NCBI GenBank assembly: GCA_937899415.1
Contig: CALBPI010000056.1
Span: 62,001-126,000, forward strand
Length of the DNA stretch: 64,000 nucleotides
Source of the DNA: an uncultured Gammaproteobacteria bacterium
GTDB taxonomy: Bacteria > Pseudomonadota > Gammaproteobacteria > Steroidobacterales > Woeseiaceae
Direction: 5' to 3'
Shown here piece by piece: positions 26,849-36,023 of the stretch; the first letter of the stretch is position 1; every line of letters begins with the position of its first letter. Position numbers and translations under genes: made by a program. The notes below the pieces were generated by a model that saw nothing but the letters and a program-made list of their open reading frames with translations, did no database searches and was not told the origin of the DNA.

Positions 26849-27720
26849 CCCTGTTCTCCTGACACAAGTTGTTGTTCGGCGATGAGTCGCTCGAAAAAGA
26901 ATTTGAGGCCCCCGCTGGCGCCGTGCGGCTGCTGCCAGGCTTCCGCTTTTTCTGCGAGCTGGGCGAAGGCTTTCGCCGACCAGCTCGCGGGGTAACCATC
27001 TACGACGGCGCGTTGTTCCTGCACGGCCTTGCGCAGGTAGCCATCAGAGGGAATCGTGCCCGCGTGGCTCAGCACGACATCGAGGAACCGGTCTGTGACA
27101 CGCAAGAGCTTCTCGAACAGCTCGCGGCCATCGACGCGGCTTCTCGACATGTTCGAGAGCACGTTGAAGCGGCGTATGCCGTAGTCGCGGCTGAACACCT
27201 TGATGAGTGCGTAGGCGTCCGTGATCGAGGCCGGCTCGTCGCACACGACGACGAGCACGTGCTGGGCGGCCTGGCAGAACCGGGCCACGTTCTCGGCGAT
27301 GCCTGCCGCCGTATCGACGACGAGCACCTCGGGCTGGCTTTGCAGCTGCGAGAAGGAAGAAATGATCGCCGCCTGCGAAGCCTGTGGCAGATCGGCCATC
27401 GTGCGGTCGCCCGACGAGGCCGGCACGATGCGCAGGCCGGAGGGGCCCGTCATGATGGCTTGCTCGAGCTGCGCCTCGCCGCGAATCAAATGCGCGAGGT
27501 TGCAGGCAGGCTGCAAGCCCAGCAGAACATCGACATTGGCGAGGCTCAGGTCGGCGTCCATGAGCATGACGTTGCGACCGCGCTGTGCGAGCGCCACGGA
27601 CAGGTTGACGGAGACGTTGGTCTTGCCGACACCACCCTTACCGCTTGTCACAGCGATGACCTTGGTGGGCTTGGCCGCGACGGCTTCGCGCAGTTCCGTG
27701 GCCTGTACCGAGTTATCCAT
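26845..27720 (-). CDS. fleN: FleN/FlhG, MinD-like ATPase controlling flagellar number
   Basis: 291 residues from ATG 27720, which overlaps the flhF stop by 8 bases; a longer frame to 27798 lies inside flhF. Deviant Walker A SGKGGVGKTNVSVNLS, MDADLSLANVDVLLG and VVDTAAGIAE mark the ParA/MinD fold. A C-terminal amphipathic stretch (GLKFFFERLIAEQQL) may serve membrane binding. In relatives it antagonises FleQ and limits the number of polar flagella; here two FleQ-type targets exist. Confidence 0.95.
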   Translation of the reverse strand: MDNSVQATELREAVAAKPTKVIAVTSGKGGVGKTNVSVNLSVALAQRGRNVMLMDADLSLANVDVLLGLQPACNLAHLIRGEAQLEQAIMTGPSGLRIVPASSGDRTMADLPQASQAAIISSFSQLQSQPEVLVVDTAAGIAENVARFCQAAQHVLVVVCDEPASITDAYALIKVFSRDYGIRRFNVLSNMSRSRVDGRELFEKLLRVTDRFLDVVLSHAGTIPSDGYLRKAVQEQRAVVDGYPASWSAKAFAQLAEKAEAWQQPHGASGGLKFFFERLIAEQQLVSGEQG

Positions 27721-29014
27721 GGCTTGCCTCCGCACGGCCGAAGCGTTCGGCCAGGTCCAGTTCTTCAGGCAGGAATCGATCTTCGGACGCGTACTCAAGT
27801 GCCCGGTTCATGAGCCAGAGCTTGCGGCGCACGGCGCTCGAGAGATCGTCAGGAACACGCTGTCCGTCGCAGAGATAAGTCAGCGGCAGTCCGTTGCGAA
27901 TGAGCACCGACAGCGGTGCACCCAGACGGCTCGCCTCGTCGATCTTGGTGAGCACAGCCGCCTTGAGCCGCACCTGGTTGTACTGGCGCACGACTTCGTC
28001 GAGCAGCGGCGCATCCGTGGTGGCCGCCAGGGTCAGGTAGAGGTCGACGGGTCGCTTCTGGCTCGCCAGGCCGTCGAGCATCTGTGCCAGGCGCACATCG
28101 CGCTGGCTCACGCCGGCCGTGTCGATAAGCACGAGCCGGTAGTCCTCGAGCCGTTCGAGCAGGCCTTTGAGCGCTGCGGGGCCCGACGCTTCGAACACCG
28201 ACGCGTTGATGATGCGACCAAAAGTTCGCAGCTGGTCCTGGGCTCCGATGCGGTAGCTGTCCATCGACACGAGTGCGATGTCGCGGGCGCCGTGGCGCAC
28301 CGCGTACTGCGATGCAATCTTGGCGATCGTGGTCGTCTTGCCGACACCCGTCGGTCCGACGAAGGCTGCGACACCGCCGTGTTCAATGAGAGACTCTTCG
28401 GCAACCGGCAACGCCCGCGATAATTCCGCGATGGGCTGGCGCCAGGCGTGCGTGAATTTTCCGGGCGTACGTTCGATCTCGTCGCAGACGCGGCGCGCGA
28501 TATCGGGCTCGATACCCAGGCGCGTGAGGTTGCGCAGCACTTGCGCGCGGACGGGGTCCTGCGTCGCCTGCTGCTGCCAGCTCAGTGCACCCACCTGGTT
28601 GGCAATGAGATCGCGCAGTGCGGCCAACTCGTTGCGGACTCCGCCCAATGCGTGACCGTCGGGCGCCACTTCGAGCGCTGTGACATGGGTGTCATCGATG
28701 CGGTGCGTTTCCGCGTGCGCCGTACCCTGGTCGACCATGGCGAGCAGGTCACGGACCGGGTCCTGCGCGCTCGCCGTAGCTTCGGCCTCCTCTGCCTCGA
28801 CTTCGGTTTGCGCGCGGGCGGCAGTCTCGGTCGCCGCGGCGGGCGGGCGCAAGGCCTGTTTCACGAGCGCCTCGTCATAATCGAGCGCGGCGATGATTTC
28901 GATGTAATCACCGACCCGACGGTTCGACAGGATCACCGCGTCGGGGCCCTGTTCGGTGCGCACGGCCTTGAGTGCCTCGCGCATGTTCGGTGCCAGAAAC
29001 CTTTTGATCTTCAT
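27713..29014 (-). CDS. flhF: Flagellar SRP-type GTPase FlhF
   Basis: 433 residues. Basic N-terminal B-domain (MKIKRFLAPNMREALKAVR), a variable Ala/Glu/Gln linker (~70-110), then N- and G-domains with GPTGVGKTTTIAKIAS (G1), SMDSYRIGAQDQL, DTAGVSQRD (G3) and TKIDEASRLG (G4). It sets the polar site of flagellar assembly. Follows flhA after a 56-bp gap without a clear promoter. Confidence 0.96.
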   Translation of the reverse strand: MKIKRFLAPNMREALKAVRTEQGPDAVILSNRRVGDYIEIIAALDYDEALVKQALRPPAAATETAARAQTEVEAEEAEATASAQDPVRDLLAMVDQGTAHAETHRIDDTHVTALEVAPDGHALGGVRNELAALRDLIANQVGALSWQQQATQDPVRAQVLRNLTRLGIEPDIARRVCDEIERTPGKFTHAWRQPIAELSRALPVAEESLIEHGGVAAFVGPTGVGKTTTIAKIASQYAVRHGARDIALVSMDSYRIGAQDQLRTFGRIINASVFEASGPAALKGLLERLEDYRLVLIDTAGVSQRDVRLAQMLDGLASQKRPVDLYLTLAATTDAPLLDEVVRQYNQVRLKAAVLTKIDEASRLGAPLSVLIRNGLPLTYLCDGQRVPDDLSSAVRRKLWLMNRALEYASEDRFLPEELDLAERFGRAEASHG

Positions 29015-29070
29015 CTTCTACGTAGCTCCGTGCCACTTGTCGCGCGAATCCGTTTCGCGCCTCCCTGCCC

Positions 29071-31113
29071 CTACTGTCCGACGGACGCGATCATGCGGAT
29101 CTGTCGGTCGTCGGGAATCTCGTTGTAAGCCAGGACATGCAGGTTGCGAATGCCTTTCATCATCTTCGCGAGCCAGGGCCTGACTGTGGGTCCCACCAGC
29201 AGCACCGCCGATTCCCCGGCTGCCTCCTGGTCGTTGGCCTTCTCGGCCAGGGATCGGTGGATACGCTCCACGAGCCCTGGTTCGAGTCCAGCCACAGACC
29301 CGTTCTGAGAGGAGTTATTCAAGATCTGTTCCAACTCGGGCTCGAGCGTTAAAACAGGCAGTTCTTCCGCGTCAGGACTGATGTTCTGGACGATCGAGCG
29401 GCCCAGTGCGACGCGCACGGAGGACGTCAAAGCGTCGGGATCCTGACTCTTGGCGCCCATATCAGCCAAAGTTTCGGCGATTTTGCGGATATTCCGGATC
29501 GGGATGCCCTCGGCAAGCAGGTTCTGCGCCACGCGCAGGATCGTTGCCATGGGCAGCGTCTTGGGTGTGAGCTCCTCGACGAGCTTGGGCGCACTCTTGC
29601 CCAGACGCTCGAGCAGCTGCTGCAGCTCTTCGTGGCCGATGAGTTCGTGCGCGTGCTGCTGCAGGACCTGGCTGATGTGCGTGGCGACGACTGTGCTCGG
29701 GTCGACGACCGTGTAACCGAGCATCTGCGCCTCTTCCTGCTGCGCCGGTTCGATCCAGACAGCATCGAGACCAAAGGCGGGGTCGCGCGTCTTAAGGCCC
29801 TTGATGTCGCCGTAGACCTGGCCCGGGTTAATGGCCAGGTCGCGGTCGGACTCGATCTCGCCCTCACCGAGCGGGACGCCCATGACCGAGATGCGGTAAG
29901 CCGACGGCTTCAGGTCGAGGTTGTCGCGGATGTGCACGGGCGGCAGCAGGAAACCCAGCGTGTCGGTGAGCTTGCGCCTCACGCCCTTGATCCGGTTCAC
30001 GAGCGGACCGCCGCGCTGGCGGTCCACGAGCGGAATGAGCCGATAGCCGACTTCCAGGCCGATGGTGTCGAGCGGCGTGACGTCTTCCCAGGTCAGCTCG
30101 CGTGTCTCGGGCTCCGGTGCCGGAGCGGCCTCGAGCACTTCGGGCTCGGGCGCGGGTTTGCGTGACAACCGCCAACTTGCGTAGCCGCAGATACTCGCGA
30201 GCAGGATGAACGCGAAGTTGGGCATGCCCGGGATTAGTCCCAGCGTGATCAGTACACCGGCCGTGACGGCCAGCGTACGCGGCTGATTGAACACCTGGCG
30301 CACGATCTGGTTCGACATGTCCTGCGCGTCTGAGACGCGCGTAACGATCACGGCCACGGCTGTCGACAACAGCAGCGACGGGACCTGCGCCACGAGGCCG
30401 TCACCGATGGTGAGCAGCGTGTAGATTTTGCCCGCCTCAGAGAAGCTCAAGTCGTGCTGCATCGTACCGATGGCCAGGCCACCGATGACGTTGATGAACA
30501 GAATGAGGATGCCCGCGATGGCGTCACCGCGGACAAACTTGCTCGCACCGTCCATGGCACCGTAGAAGTCCGCTTCGTTGGCAACTTCCTTGCGCCGCGT
30601 GCGCGCCGTGTCCTGGTCAATAAGGCCCGCGTTGAGATCGGCGTCGATAGCCATCTGTTTGCCGGGCATGGCGTCGAGCGTGAATCGCGCGGTCACTTCC
30701 GACACGCGGCCCGCGCCTTTGGTGACCACGACGAAGTTGATGATCACGAGAATGGAGAACACGACGAAACCAACGGCAAAGTTGCCGCCCACGACGAAGT
30801 CCGCGAAGGCCTGGATGACCTTGCCTGCGGCACCACTGCCCGTGTGGCCGTCGAGCAGCACCACGCGCGTCGACGCAATGTTGAGCGCGAGTCGCAGCAG
30901 CGTGACGACCAGCAGCACGGTCGGGAACACACCGAAGTCGAGCGGTCGCGCGACGTAGATGACTGTCAGCAGGATCGCTAGCGACAACGCGATGTTGAAG
31001 GTGAACAGCGTGTCGAGCGCGAACGGCGGCAGCGGCACCATCATCATTGCGAGGATCACGAGCAGCAGCAGCGGCACCCCAAGGCCACGACCAATGTTTC
31101 CAAGGCGCGTCAT
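29071..31113 (-). CDS. flhA: Flagellar export-gate protein FlhA
   Basis: 680 residues, normal length. Eight membrane helices in the first half with the conserved cytoplasmic FHIPEP region (PGKQMAIDADLNAGLIDQDTARTRR), then the large cytoplasmic domain (GYRLIPLVD, LPPVHIRDNLDLKP) that docks chaperone-substrate complexes. Its start overlaps the flhB stop by four bases. Confidence 0.97.
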   Translation of the reverse strand: MTRLGNIGRGLGVPLLLLVILAMMMVPLPPFALDTLFTFNIALSLAILLTVIYVARPLDFGVFPTVLLVVTLLRLALNIASTRVVLLDGHTGSGAAGKVIQAFADFVVGGNFAVGFVVFSILVIINFVVVTKGAGRVSEVTARFTLDAMPGKQMAIDADLNAGLIDQDTARTRRKEVANEADFYGAMDGASKFVRGDAIAGILILFINVIGGLAIGTMQHDLSFSEAGKIYTLLTIGDGLVAQVPSLLLSTAVAVIVTRVSDAQDMSNQIVRQVFNQPRTLAVTAGVLITLGLIPGMPNFAFILLASICGYASWRLSRKPAPEPEVLEAAPAPEPETRELTWEDVTPLDTIGLEVGYRLIPLVDRQRGGPLVNRIKGVRRKLTDTLGFLLPPVHIRDNLDLKPSAYRISVMGVPLGEGEIESDRDLAINPGQVYGDIKGLKTRDPAFGLDAVWIEPAQQEEAQMLGYTVVDPSTVVATHISQVLQQHAHELIGHEELQQLLERLGKSAPKLVEELTPKTLPMATILRVAQNLLAEGIPIRNIRKIAETLADMGAKSQDPDALTSSVRVALGRSIVQNISPDAEELPVLTLEPELEQILNNSSQNGSVAGLEPGLVERIHRSLAEKANDQEAAGESAVLLVGPTVRPWLAKMMKGIRNLHVLAYNEIPDDRQIRMIASVGQ

Positions 31114-32297
31114 GCGTCAGACTCCCTGTCGTTGTCGTTGTCGTTGTCGGTATCTGCCGGCACGCGGCGTTGGGTAAAGCGGTACTCGTCGACCTCGGGC
31201 ACGGGCGGCTCGGGTCGCTGCGCGCCGGGTGCCAGGTCGCGCAGCTGGAAGATGTAGGCGAGCACCTGCGCGACGGCCGTGTACAGGCCTGCGGGAATTT
31301 CCTGGTCGATCTTGGTCGAGAAGAACAGCGAGCGGGCGAGCGGCGGTGCCGAGAACAACGGCACACGGTGCTCGTCGCCGAGTTCGCGAATGCGGGCGGC
31401 CACGAGGTCCTGGCCCTTCGCCACAACCTTGGGTGCAGCCATGCGGCCTTCCTCGTAAGACAGCGCCACGGCGTAGTGCGTCGGGTTGGTGATGATGACG
31501 TCGGCGTACGGCACCGAGTCCATCATGCGGCGCGTCGCGACCTCTTGCTGCATCTGCCGGATGCGCTGGCGGACCTCGGGGCGACCGTCGGTTTCCTTCA
31601 TCTCGTCACGCACTTCCTGGCGTGTCATGCGCAGCTTCTTGGCGTGGTCGAAAAGCTGCCAGGGCACGTCGATGGCGGTCCCGACGAGCAGACCGGTGCT
31701 CACGACAAGCAGTGTCATGGCGGCAAGCCAGGTGGCCTTCACGAGCCCCGCCGAGGTCGGCATATCACCCAGCCGCATGACTTCGGGGCCGACATAGCTC
31801 AGCCAGGCCACGGCGATCAGGGCGATGAGCACCACCTTGGCGATCGACTTGGCCAGTTCGACCATCGCCTTAAGTCCGAACATGCGCTTGATGCCCTTGC
31901 CCGGGTTGATCCGTTCGGCCTTGGGCGCGAACGCCGACGCACTGAACGTGGCGCCGCCGAGCATGACCGAAAAGCCGAAGGCCGCGCAGGCGATCACAAA
32001 GCCCAGCGGCAGCATGATGAACAACGCCGACACCACCTGCCCGGCCAGCGACTCGGCCAGGAAGCCCGGGTCAAACATGCGGCTGCGATCGATCACGAAG
32101 CCAGCCGCGAAGCCGTCTGCAAGCCGAGCGCCGAGCGGGCCACCCAGCACGAGCAAAGCAGCGGACGCCGTCAACATGACGCCCGATGTGGTGAGCTCCT
32201 TGGATCGGGGTACGTCCCCCTTTTTGCGCGCGTCCTGGCGACGCTTGGGGGTCGCCTGTTCTGTTTTTTCCTGGCCGTCCTTGTTCTCTTCAGCCAT
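31110..32297 (-). CDS. flhB: Flagellar export-gate protein FlhB
   Basis: 395 residues. N-terminal EKTEQATPKRRQDARKKGDV, four membrane helices, and the self-cleaving NPTH in IITNPTHYAVALSYEEG, which switches export from rod/hook to filament proteins after FliK measurement. The extreme C-terminus is odd: a hexanucleotide repeat (31128-31148) encodes a DNDNDND tract before the terminal RESDA, an extension dispensable in known homologues. One base overlap with fliR. Confidence 0.96.
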   Translation of the reverse strand: MAEENKDGQEKTEQATPKRRQDARKKGDVPRSKELTTSGVMLTASAALLVLGGPLGARLADGFAAGFVIDRSRMFDPGFLAESLAGQVVSALFIMLPLGFVIACAAFGFSVMLGGATFSASAFAPKAERINPGKGIKRMFGLKAMVELAKSIAKVVLIALIAVAWLSYVGPEVMRLGDMPTSAGLVKATWLAAMTLLVVSTGLLVGTAIDVPWQLFDHAKKLRMTRQEVRDEMKETDGRPEVRQRIRQMQQEVATRRMMDSVPYADVIITNPTHYAVALSYEEGRMAAPKVVAKGQDLVAARIRELGDEHRVPLFSAPPLARSLFFSTKIDQEIPAGLYTAVAQVLAYIFQLRDLAPGAQRPEPPVPEVDEYRFTQRRVPADTDNDNDNDRESDA

Positions 32298-33079
32298 CAG
32301 CGTGCCTCCACCGTGAGGCCCGCGAGCGCGTCCAGCGCTGCCGGGAAGAGATTGTCGAACATGCGCTCGATGCCACCCACCGTGAGATAGAGCACCGTGA
32401 AACCGAGCAGCATCGAAATCGGAAAGCCGACCGCGAACAAGTTCATGGTCGGCGCCGCGCGGCTCATGACGCCGAACGACAGGTTAACGATGAGCAGCGT
32501 CGTGACCGCGGGCAGCGCGATGTGCATGGCGCCCACGAACAGCTGGCTCGACCAGGTCAGGATCGCTTGTGCGTCTGTGGCGTCGAGGAACGTGCTGCCA
32601 ATAGGCGCGGCCGTAAAGCTGTCGGCCATGAGCTGGATCAGCGCCAGGTGACCGTTGATGGCCAGGAATACGAGCATGGTCAGCATGAGGTAGAGCTGGC
32701 TGATCACGGGGATGTTCACGCCACTCACACGGTCGATGAACACGGCGAAGCCGAGGCCCATGCTCATGGCGATGGTCTGTGCGCCCAGCGTGACGGCGTC
32801 GAAGACGATCTGCACCGTAAAGCCCATGATGAAGCCAAGCGCGGCCTCCTGCATCGCGTGGATCAGGCCTGACAACGAGAACATCGTCATCGGTGACAGG
32901 TCGTGTTCGACCACGGGCGCCATGAGCAGTGTGAGCACAATGGCCAGCAAAGCTCGGATGCGGCGCGGCACGAAGGCACCGCCGATCGCGGGGATCGCGA
33001 CCACGAATGTCGAGATGCGGATGAACGGCCAGATGTAGGCCGCGAGCAGTTCGACGATGGGTGCGATATCGAGCGTCAC
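32297..33079 (-). CDS. fliR: Flagellar export-gate protein FliR
   Basis: 260 residues with about six hydrophobic segments, typical N-terminal YIWPFIRISTFVVAIPAIGG and LGFIMGFTVQIVFDAVTLGAQ. Forms the FliPQR export core in the inner membrane. Starts 4 bases after the fliQ stop within the fliLMNOPQR-flhBA run. Confidence 0.95.
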   Translation of the reverse strand: MTLDIAPIVELLAAYIWPFIRISTFVVAIPAIGGAFVPRRIRALLAIVLTLLMAPVVEHDLSPMTMFSLSGLIHAMQEAALGFIMGFTVQIVFDAVTLGAQTIAMSMGLGFAVFIDRVSGVNIPVISQLYLMLTMLVFLAINGHLALIQLMADSFTAAPIGSTFLDATDAQAILTWSSQLFVGAMHIALPAVTTLLIVNLSFGVMSRAAPTMNLFAVGFPISMLLGFTVLYLTVGGIERMFDNLFPAALDALAGLTVEAR

Positions 33080-33083
33080 AACG

Positions 33084-33353
33084 TCACCCGATAATCGAGG
33101 GAATATCCTGGATCAGCGTGCGCGTGAAATTCACGAGCGTGCCGATGATCCAGGGCCCGGCGACCATCACCGACAGGCCCAGCACGAGCAATTTCGGAAT
33201 GAATGACAGCGTCATTTCATTGATCTGCGTGGCCGCCTGCAGCATGCCGATGATCAGGCCCACGGCCAGCGCCGAGAGCAGCAGCGGCGACGACACGGCG
33301 AACGTGACCCAGAGGGCCTGCTGACCGATCGAAAGAATGGACTCGGGTGTCAT
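33084..33353 (-). CDS. fliQ: Flagellar export-gate protein FliQ
   Basis: 89 residues from ATG 33353; the longer frame to 33422 lies inside fliP. Two membrane helices (ALWVTFAVSSPLLLSALAVGLIIG and LLVLGLSVMVAGPWI) with the conserved QAATQINEMTLSFIPK loop. Normal length. Confidence 0.95.
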   Translation of the reverse strand: MTPESILSIGQQALWVTFAVSSPLLLSALAVGLIIGMLQAATQINEMTLSFIPKLLVLGLSVMVAGPWIIGTLVNFTRTLIQDIPSIIG

Positions 33354-33360
33354 GGCGGCC

Positions 33361-34104
33361 TCAGACGTAGAAACTCGAGGCCAGCGTGCCGAGCAGCAAG
33401 GCCCAGCCATCGACAAGCACAAACAGCATGAGCTTGAACGGCAACGAGATCAGCATAGGCGACAGCATCATCATCCCCATCGACATGAGGACGCTCGACA
33501 CCACGAGGTCAATGATCAGGAACGGGATGAAGATCAGGAACCCGATCTGGAATGCGGTCTTGAGCTCGCTGACCATGAACGCCGGGATGACGACGCTGAG
33601 CGGGACGTCATCAATCGAGTCAAAGCCCGAGTGACCGGCGATGTCTGCAAACAGCTTGAGGTCGGCGTCACGCGTCTGGTCGAGCATAAACGCCCGTACG
33701 GGCTTGAGCCCGGCCGTCACGGCCTCGGTCATCGTGATCGTACCGTCGCGGTAGGGCTGCACGGCATCAGCGTTGACGGTGTTGATGACGGGGGACATGA
33801 CGAAGAACGTCAGGAACAGCGAAATACCGATGAGCACCTGGTTGGGTGGTGTCTGCGCCGTACCCAGCGCCTGGCGCAGGATCGACAACACGATGATCAT
33901 CCGAACAAAGGCACTCATCGACAGCAGCAACGCCGGCAACAGCGTCAGCAGTGTCATCGTGACGAGAATCTGCAGGCTTAAGCTCAGTTGTTCGGGTGCC
34001 TCGGTTCCCACACCTTCCACCACAAGCGGCAGCGCTGCGTCCTGGGCTGCGGCGAGACCGGGCACCAAGACCAGTACGATCACAATGAGAATCGCGCGCA
34101 TCAT
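33361..34104 (-). CDS. fliP: Flagellar export-gate protein FliP
   Basis: 247 residues with a cleavable-type signal peptide (about 1-20) then the FliP domain: ILVTMTLLTLLPALLLSMSAFVRMIIVLSILRQALG near the first core helix, VLIGISLFLTFFVMSP, and IPFLIIDLVVSSVLMSMGMMML. The GTAQTPPNQ loop is conserved. Overlaps fliO by four bases. Confidence 0.96.
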   Translation of the reverse strand: MMRAILIVIVLVLVPGLAAAQDAALPLVVEGVGTEAPEQLSLSLQILVTMTLLTLLPALLLSMSAFVRMIIVLSILRQALGTAQTPPNQVLIGISLFLTFFVMSPVINTVNADAVQPYRDGTITMTEAVTAGLKPVRAFMLDQTRDADLKLFADIAGHSGFDSIDDVPLSVVIPAFMVSELKTAFQIGFLIFIPFLIIDLVVSSVLMSMGMMMLSPMLISLPFKLMLFVLVDGWALLLGTLASSFYV

Positions 34105-34535
34105 GACGTGGGCTCGCCGCGCTTGAGGGCAGCGCCCAGTTCGCGAAGCTTGCTGGCAAACGCCGTGTTAGCTGCCGCCGGTGCGTCGGCCTTAATGGGC
34201 TCGCTCAGGGTGTGCAGGTGGCTGATGCCGTTCGCGGTAATGCCGAGCAGCACCTGCTCGTCGCCGATCTGGACCACAGCGAGACGCTCGCGATTGCCTA
34301 CCTGCCGGCTGGCAACGATGTCCAGCGCGCCCGTGGTACCACGCAGGCGCGCTGGGCCGCGGGCGTAAAGCCAGCCGCAGACGACGACCAGGAGCAGCAC
34401 GAGTGCCAGATTCATGATCATGCCTGCCGCGCCGCCAGCGGGCAGTGCGACAGGCTCTGCCGCGTGCGCCGTGCCGGACTGGGCCAGAGACGCCAACATT
34501 GCGGCCACGATGGGCGCAAGTCTCGGGAGTCGCAT
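34101..34535 (-). CDS. fliO: Flagellar biosynthesis protein FliO
   Basis: 144 residues. Signal-like segment (1-25), one transmembrane helix (~38-60, LALVLLLVVVCGWLYARG) and a cytoplasmic beta domain (RLRGTTGALDIVASRQVGNRERLAVVQIGDEQVLLGIT) as in FliO. It stabilises FliP during export-gate assembly. Sits between fliN (10-base gap) and fliP. Confidence 0.9.
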   Translation of the reverse strand: MRLPRLAPIVAAMLASLAQSGTAHAAEPVALPAGGAAGMIMNLALVLLLVVVCGWLYARGPARLRGTTGALDIVASRQVGNRERLAVVQIGDEQVLLGITANGISHLHTLSEPIKADAPAAANTAFASKLRELGAALKRGEPTS

Positions 34536-34545
34536 GGGTGTGGCC

Positions 34546-34893
34546 TCAGTTCAGCGTCTGAATGCGTTCGGCGGGGCTCACCACATCGGTGAGGCGAACG
34601 CCGAACTGACCGTCGACGACAACGATCTCGCCGCGGGCCACGAGCGTGCCGTTGACGAGCACGTCGAGCGGCTCGCTGGCGCTGCGTTCAAGCGCCACCA
34701 CCGAGCCTTCGGCCAGGTTGACGAGTTCGCGGATGGAAATGGTCGTGCTGCCGACCTGCAGGGCCAGCGTCACAGGGACATCGAGAATCAGGTCGAGATT
34801 GACGTCGGCCTGGCTGGCCGCGTCACCGGCCGTCGGCGTCATTGCGTCGGGCGCGTACTTCTCTTCGGTGGCGGCGTCGTTGGTGTCACTCAT
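34546..34893 (-). CDS. fliN: Flagellar switch protein FliN
   Basis: 115 residues. Acidic N-terminus, then the SpoA domain (LDLILDVPVTLALQVGSTTISIRELVNLAEGSVVALERSASEPLDVLVNGTLVARGEIVVVDGQFGVRLTDVV) with all expected core positions. C-ring component that binds FliH and export cargo. 41 bases downstream of fliM. Confidence 0.95.
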   Translation of the reverse strand: MSDTNDAATEEKYAPDAMTPTAGDAASQADVNLDLILDVPVTLALQVGSTTISIRELVNLAEGSVVALERSASEPLDVLVNGTLVARGEIVVVDGQFGVRLTDVVSPAERIQTLN

Positions 34894-34934
34894 TGACTTG
34901 TTCCTGTAAGACGTAGGTTTTTTCTGAATCGGGT

Positions 34935-36023
34935 TTAGCGGCGCTGGCCATCAGCAGCCAGCCAGCGCTCGAAGCGGAATGCGTTGGCGCCTTCGCTGGT
35001 GCCGAAGCTGCCCTCGGCGCGCTCGACGCCGCCGATCGCGAGGCGGGCCCTCTCGGGTGCCGCGATCGGCAGCAGGTCACCAGGCTTAAGCGTGACGACC
35101 TGGCGCAAAGGCAAGGTGATGTCGCTGACGTGGACATCCGTGACCACGTCCGTTTCCGCGAGATAGTGTTCGAAGCAGGCGCGCCAGTGCGGGTCGCCTT
35201 CGACGCGGCGGGCGTTTGCCGCACCCTCCAGGTCGTCCATGATCGAGGCAACCTGGGTGTCCGGAAGCAGCAGGCGCAGGTGGCCTGTTTGCCCGGCGAC
35301 ACGAATCTCGAAGCGGCAGACGATGACGCGTTCCTTCGCGTCGATGCCACTGCCGATACTGGGGTCAAACTCGCGAGCCAGTACTTCGGGGGAAAGCGCA
35401 ATGAGTTTTTCCCAGGACGGTGTCACCGTATCGAGAAACTGGGCCATCGCGAGCTCGGCGACGCGCAATTCGCCCGCCGTGAATTGTTGCCGCGCTGGTC
35501 GCGGCGGTGGCTCGGGGCGCGGCTCGGCAGCGCCCGCCTCGTCCGATTCGGCTTCAGGCTCCTCGGCTGTAAATCCGAAGAAGGCCTCAACCAGCGCGGT
35601 CAGCAACGCGTCATCGATGAGGATAAGCGCGTTACCGGGCAACGGCTGCAAGGCCACGCGCAGCGTAATGATGGGCGGCACGGTCTTGGCGATGGCCGCC
35701 GCGAATCCGGCAGAGAAGGTCTCATCGGCGGTGACGCTGACGCGTGTGCGCAACAACGTCGACCAGAGCGCAGCCGTGCGTTTTGCCATCTGCTGACAGA
35801 TGCCCTGCAAACGGGGGAAGCTGCCGAAATTGATGTAGGCGTCGGGCCGCAATTCGAAGGGCATGACGCTGGCGGCCGAGTCGCTGTCGCCCGCACCGCC
35901 GACCACACCCGCCTCGACACCGGCCAGCAAGGCATCCTTTTCGTCGTCGGACAGAATCTCTTGCGGTGCTTCGGCGGCCTCTGCGCCGCTGTCGCTGACT
36001 TCGTTTTCGGGCGTGTCAGCCAT
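34935..36023 (-). CDS. fliM: Divergent flagellar switch protein FliM
   Basis: 362 residues, about 30 longer than usual. The CheY-P-binding peptide is retained (ILSDDEKDALLAG, residues 23-35) but is preceded by ~20 acidic residues instead of lying at the very start. The middle CheC-like domain is recognisable (VMPFELRPDAYINFGSFPRLQGICQQ). The FliG-binding loop that normally reads FFGGxG is FFGF (148-151), followed by an inserted Glu/Ala/Pro-rich stretch (152-180). The C-terminal SpoA domain is intact (DITLPLRQVVTLKPGDLLPI). Overlaps nothing; directly after fliL. Confidence 0.9.
   Translation of the reverse strand: MADTPENEVSDSGAEAAEAPQEILSDDEKDALLAGVEAGVVGGAGDSDSAASVMPFELRPDAYINFGSFPRLQGICQQMAKRTAALWSTLLRTRVSVTADETFSAGFAAAIAKTVPPIITLRVALQPLPGNALILIDDALLTALVEAFFGFTAEEPEAESDEAGAAEPRPEPPPRPARQQFTAGELRVAELAMAQFLDTVTPSWEKLIALSPEVLAREFDPSIGSGIDAKERVIVCRFEIRVAGQTGHLRLLLPDTQVASIMDDLEGAANARRVEGDPHWRACFEHYLAETDVVTDVHVSDITLPLRQVVTLKPGDLLPIAAPERARLAIGGVERAEGSFGTSEGANAFRFERWLAADGQRR

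Noticed and set aside
29021-29035. Sigma-54 site before flhF
   Set aside because: The -24 TGGCACG is perfect but the -12 GC dinucleotide reads CG, and the site would place transcription start in or after the ribosome site.
31128-31148. Phase-variable repeat in flhB
   Set aside because: The hexanucleotide repeat (3.5 copies) changes length by two codons per unit and keeps the frame, so it cannot switch the gene off; only tail length would vary.
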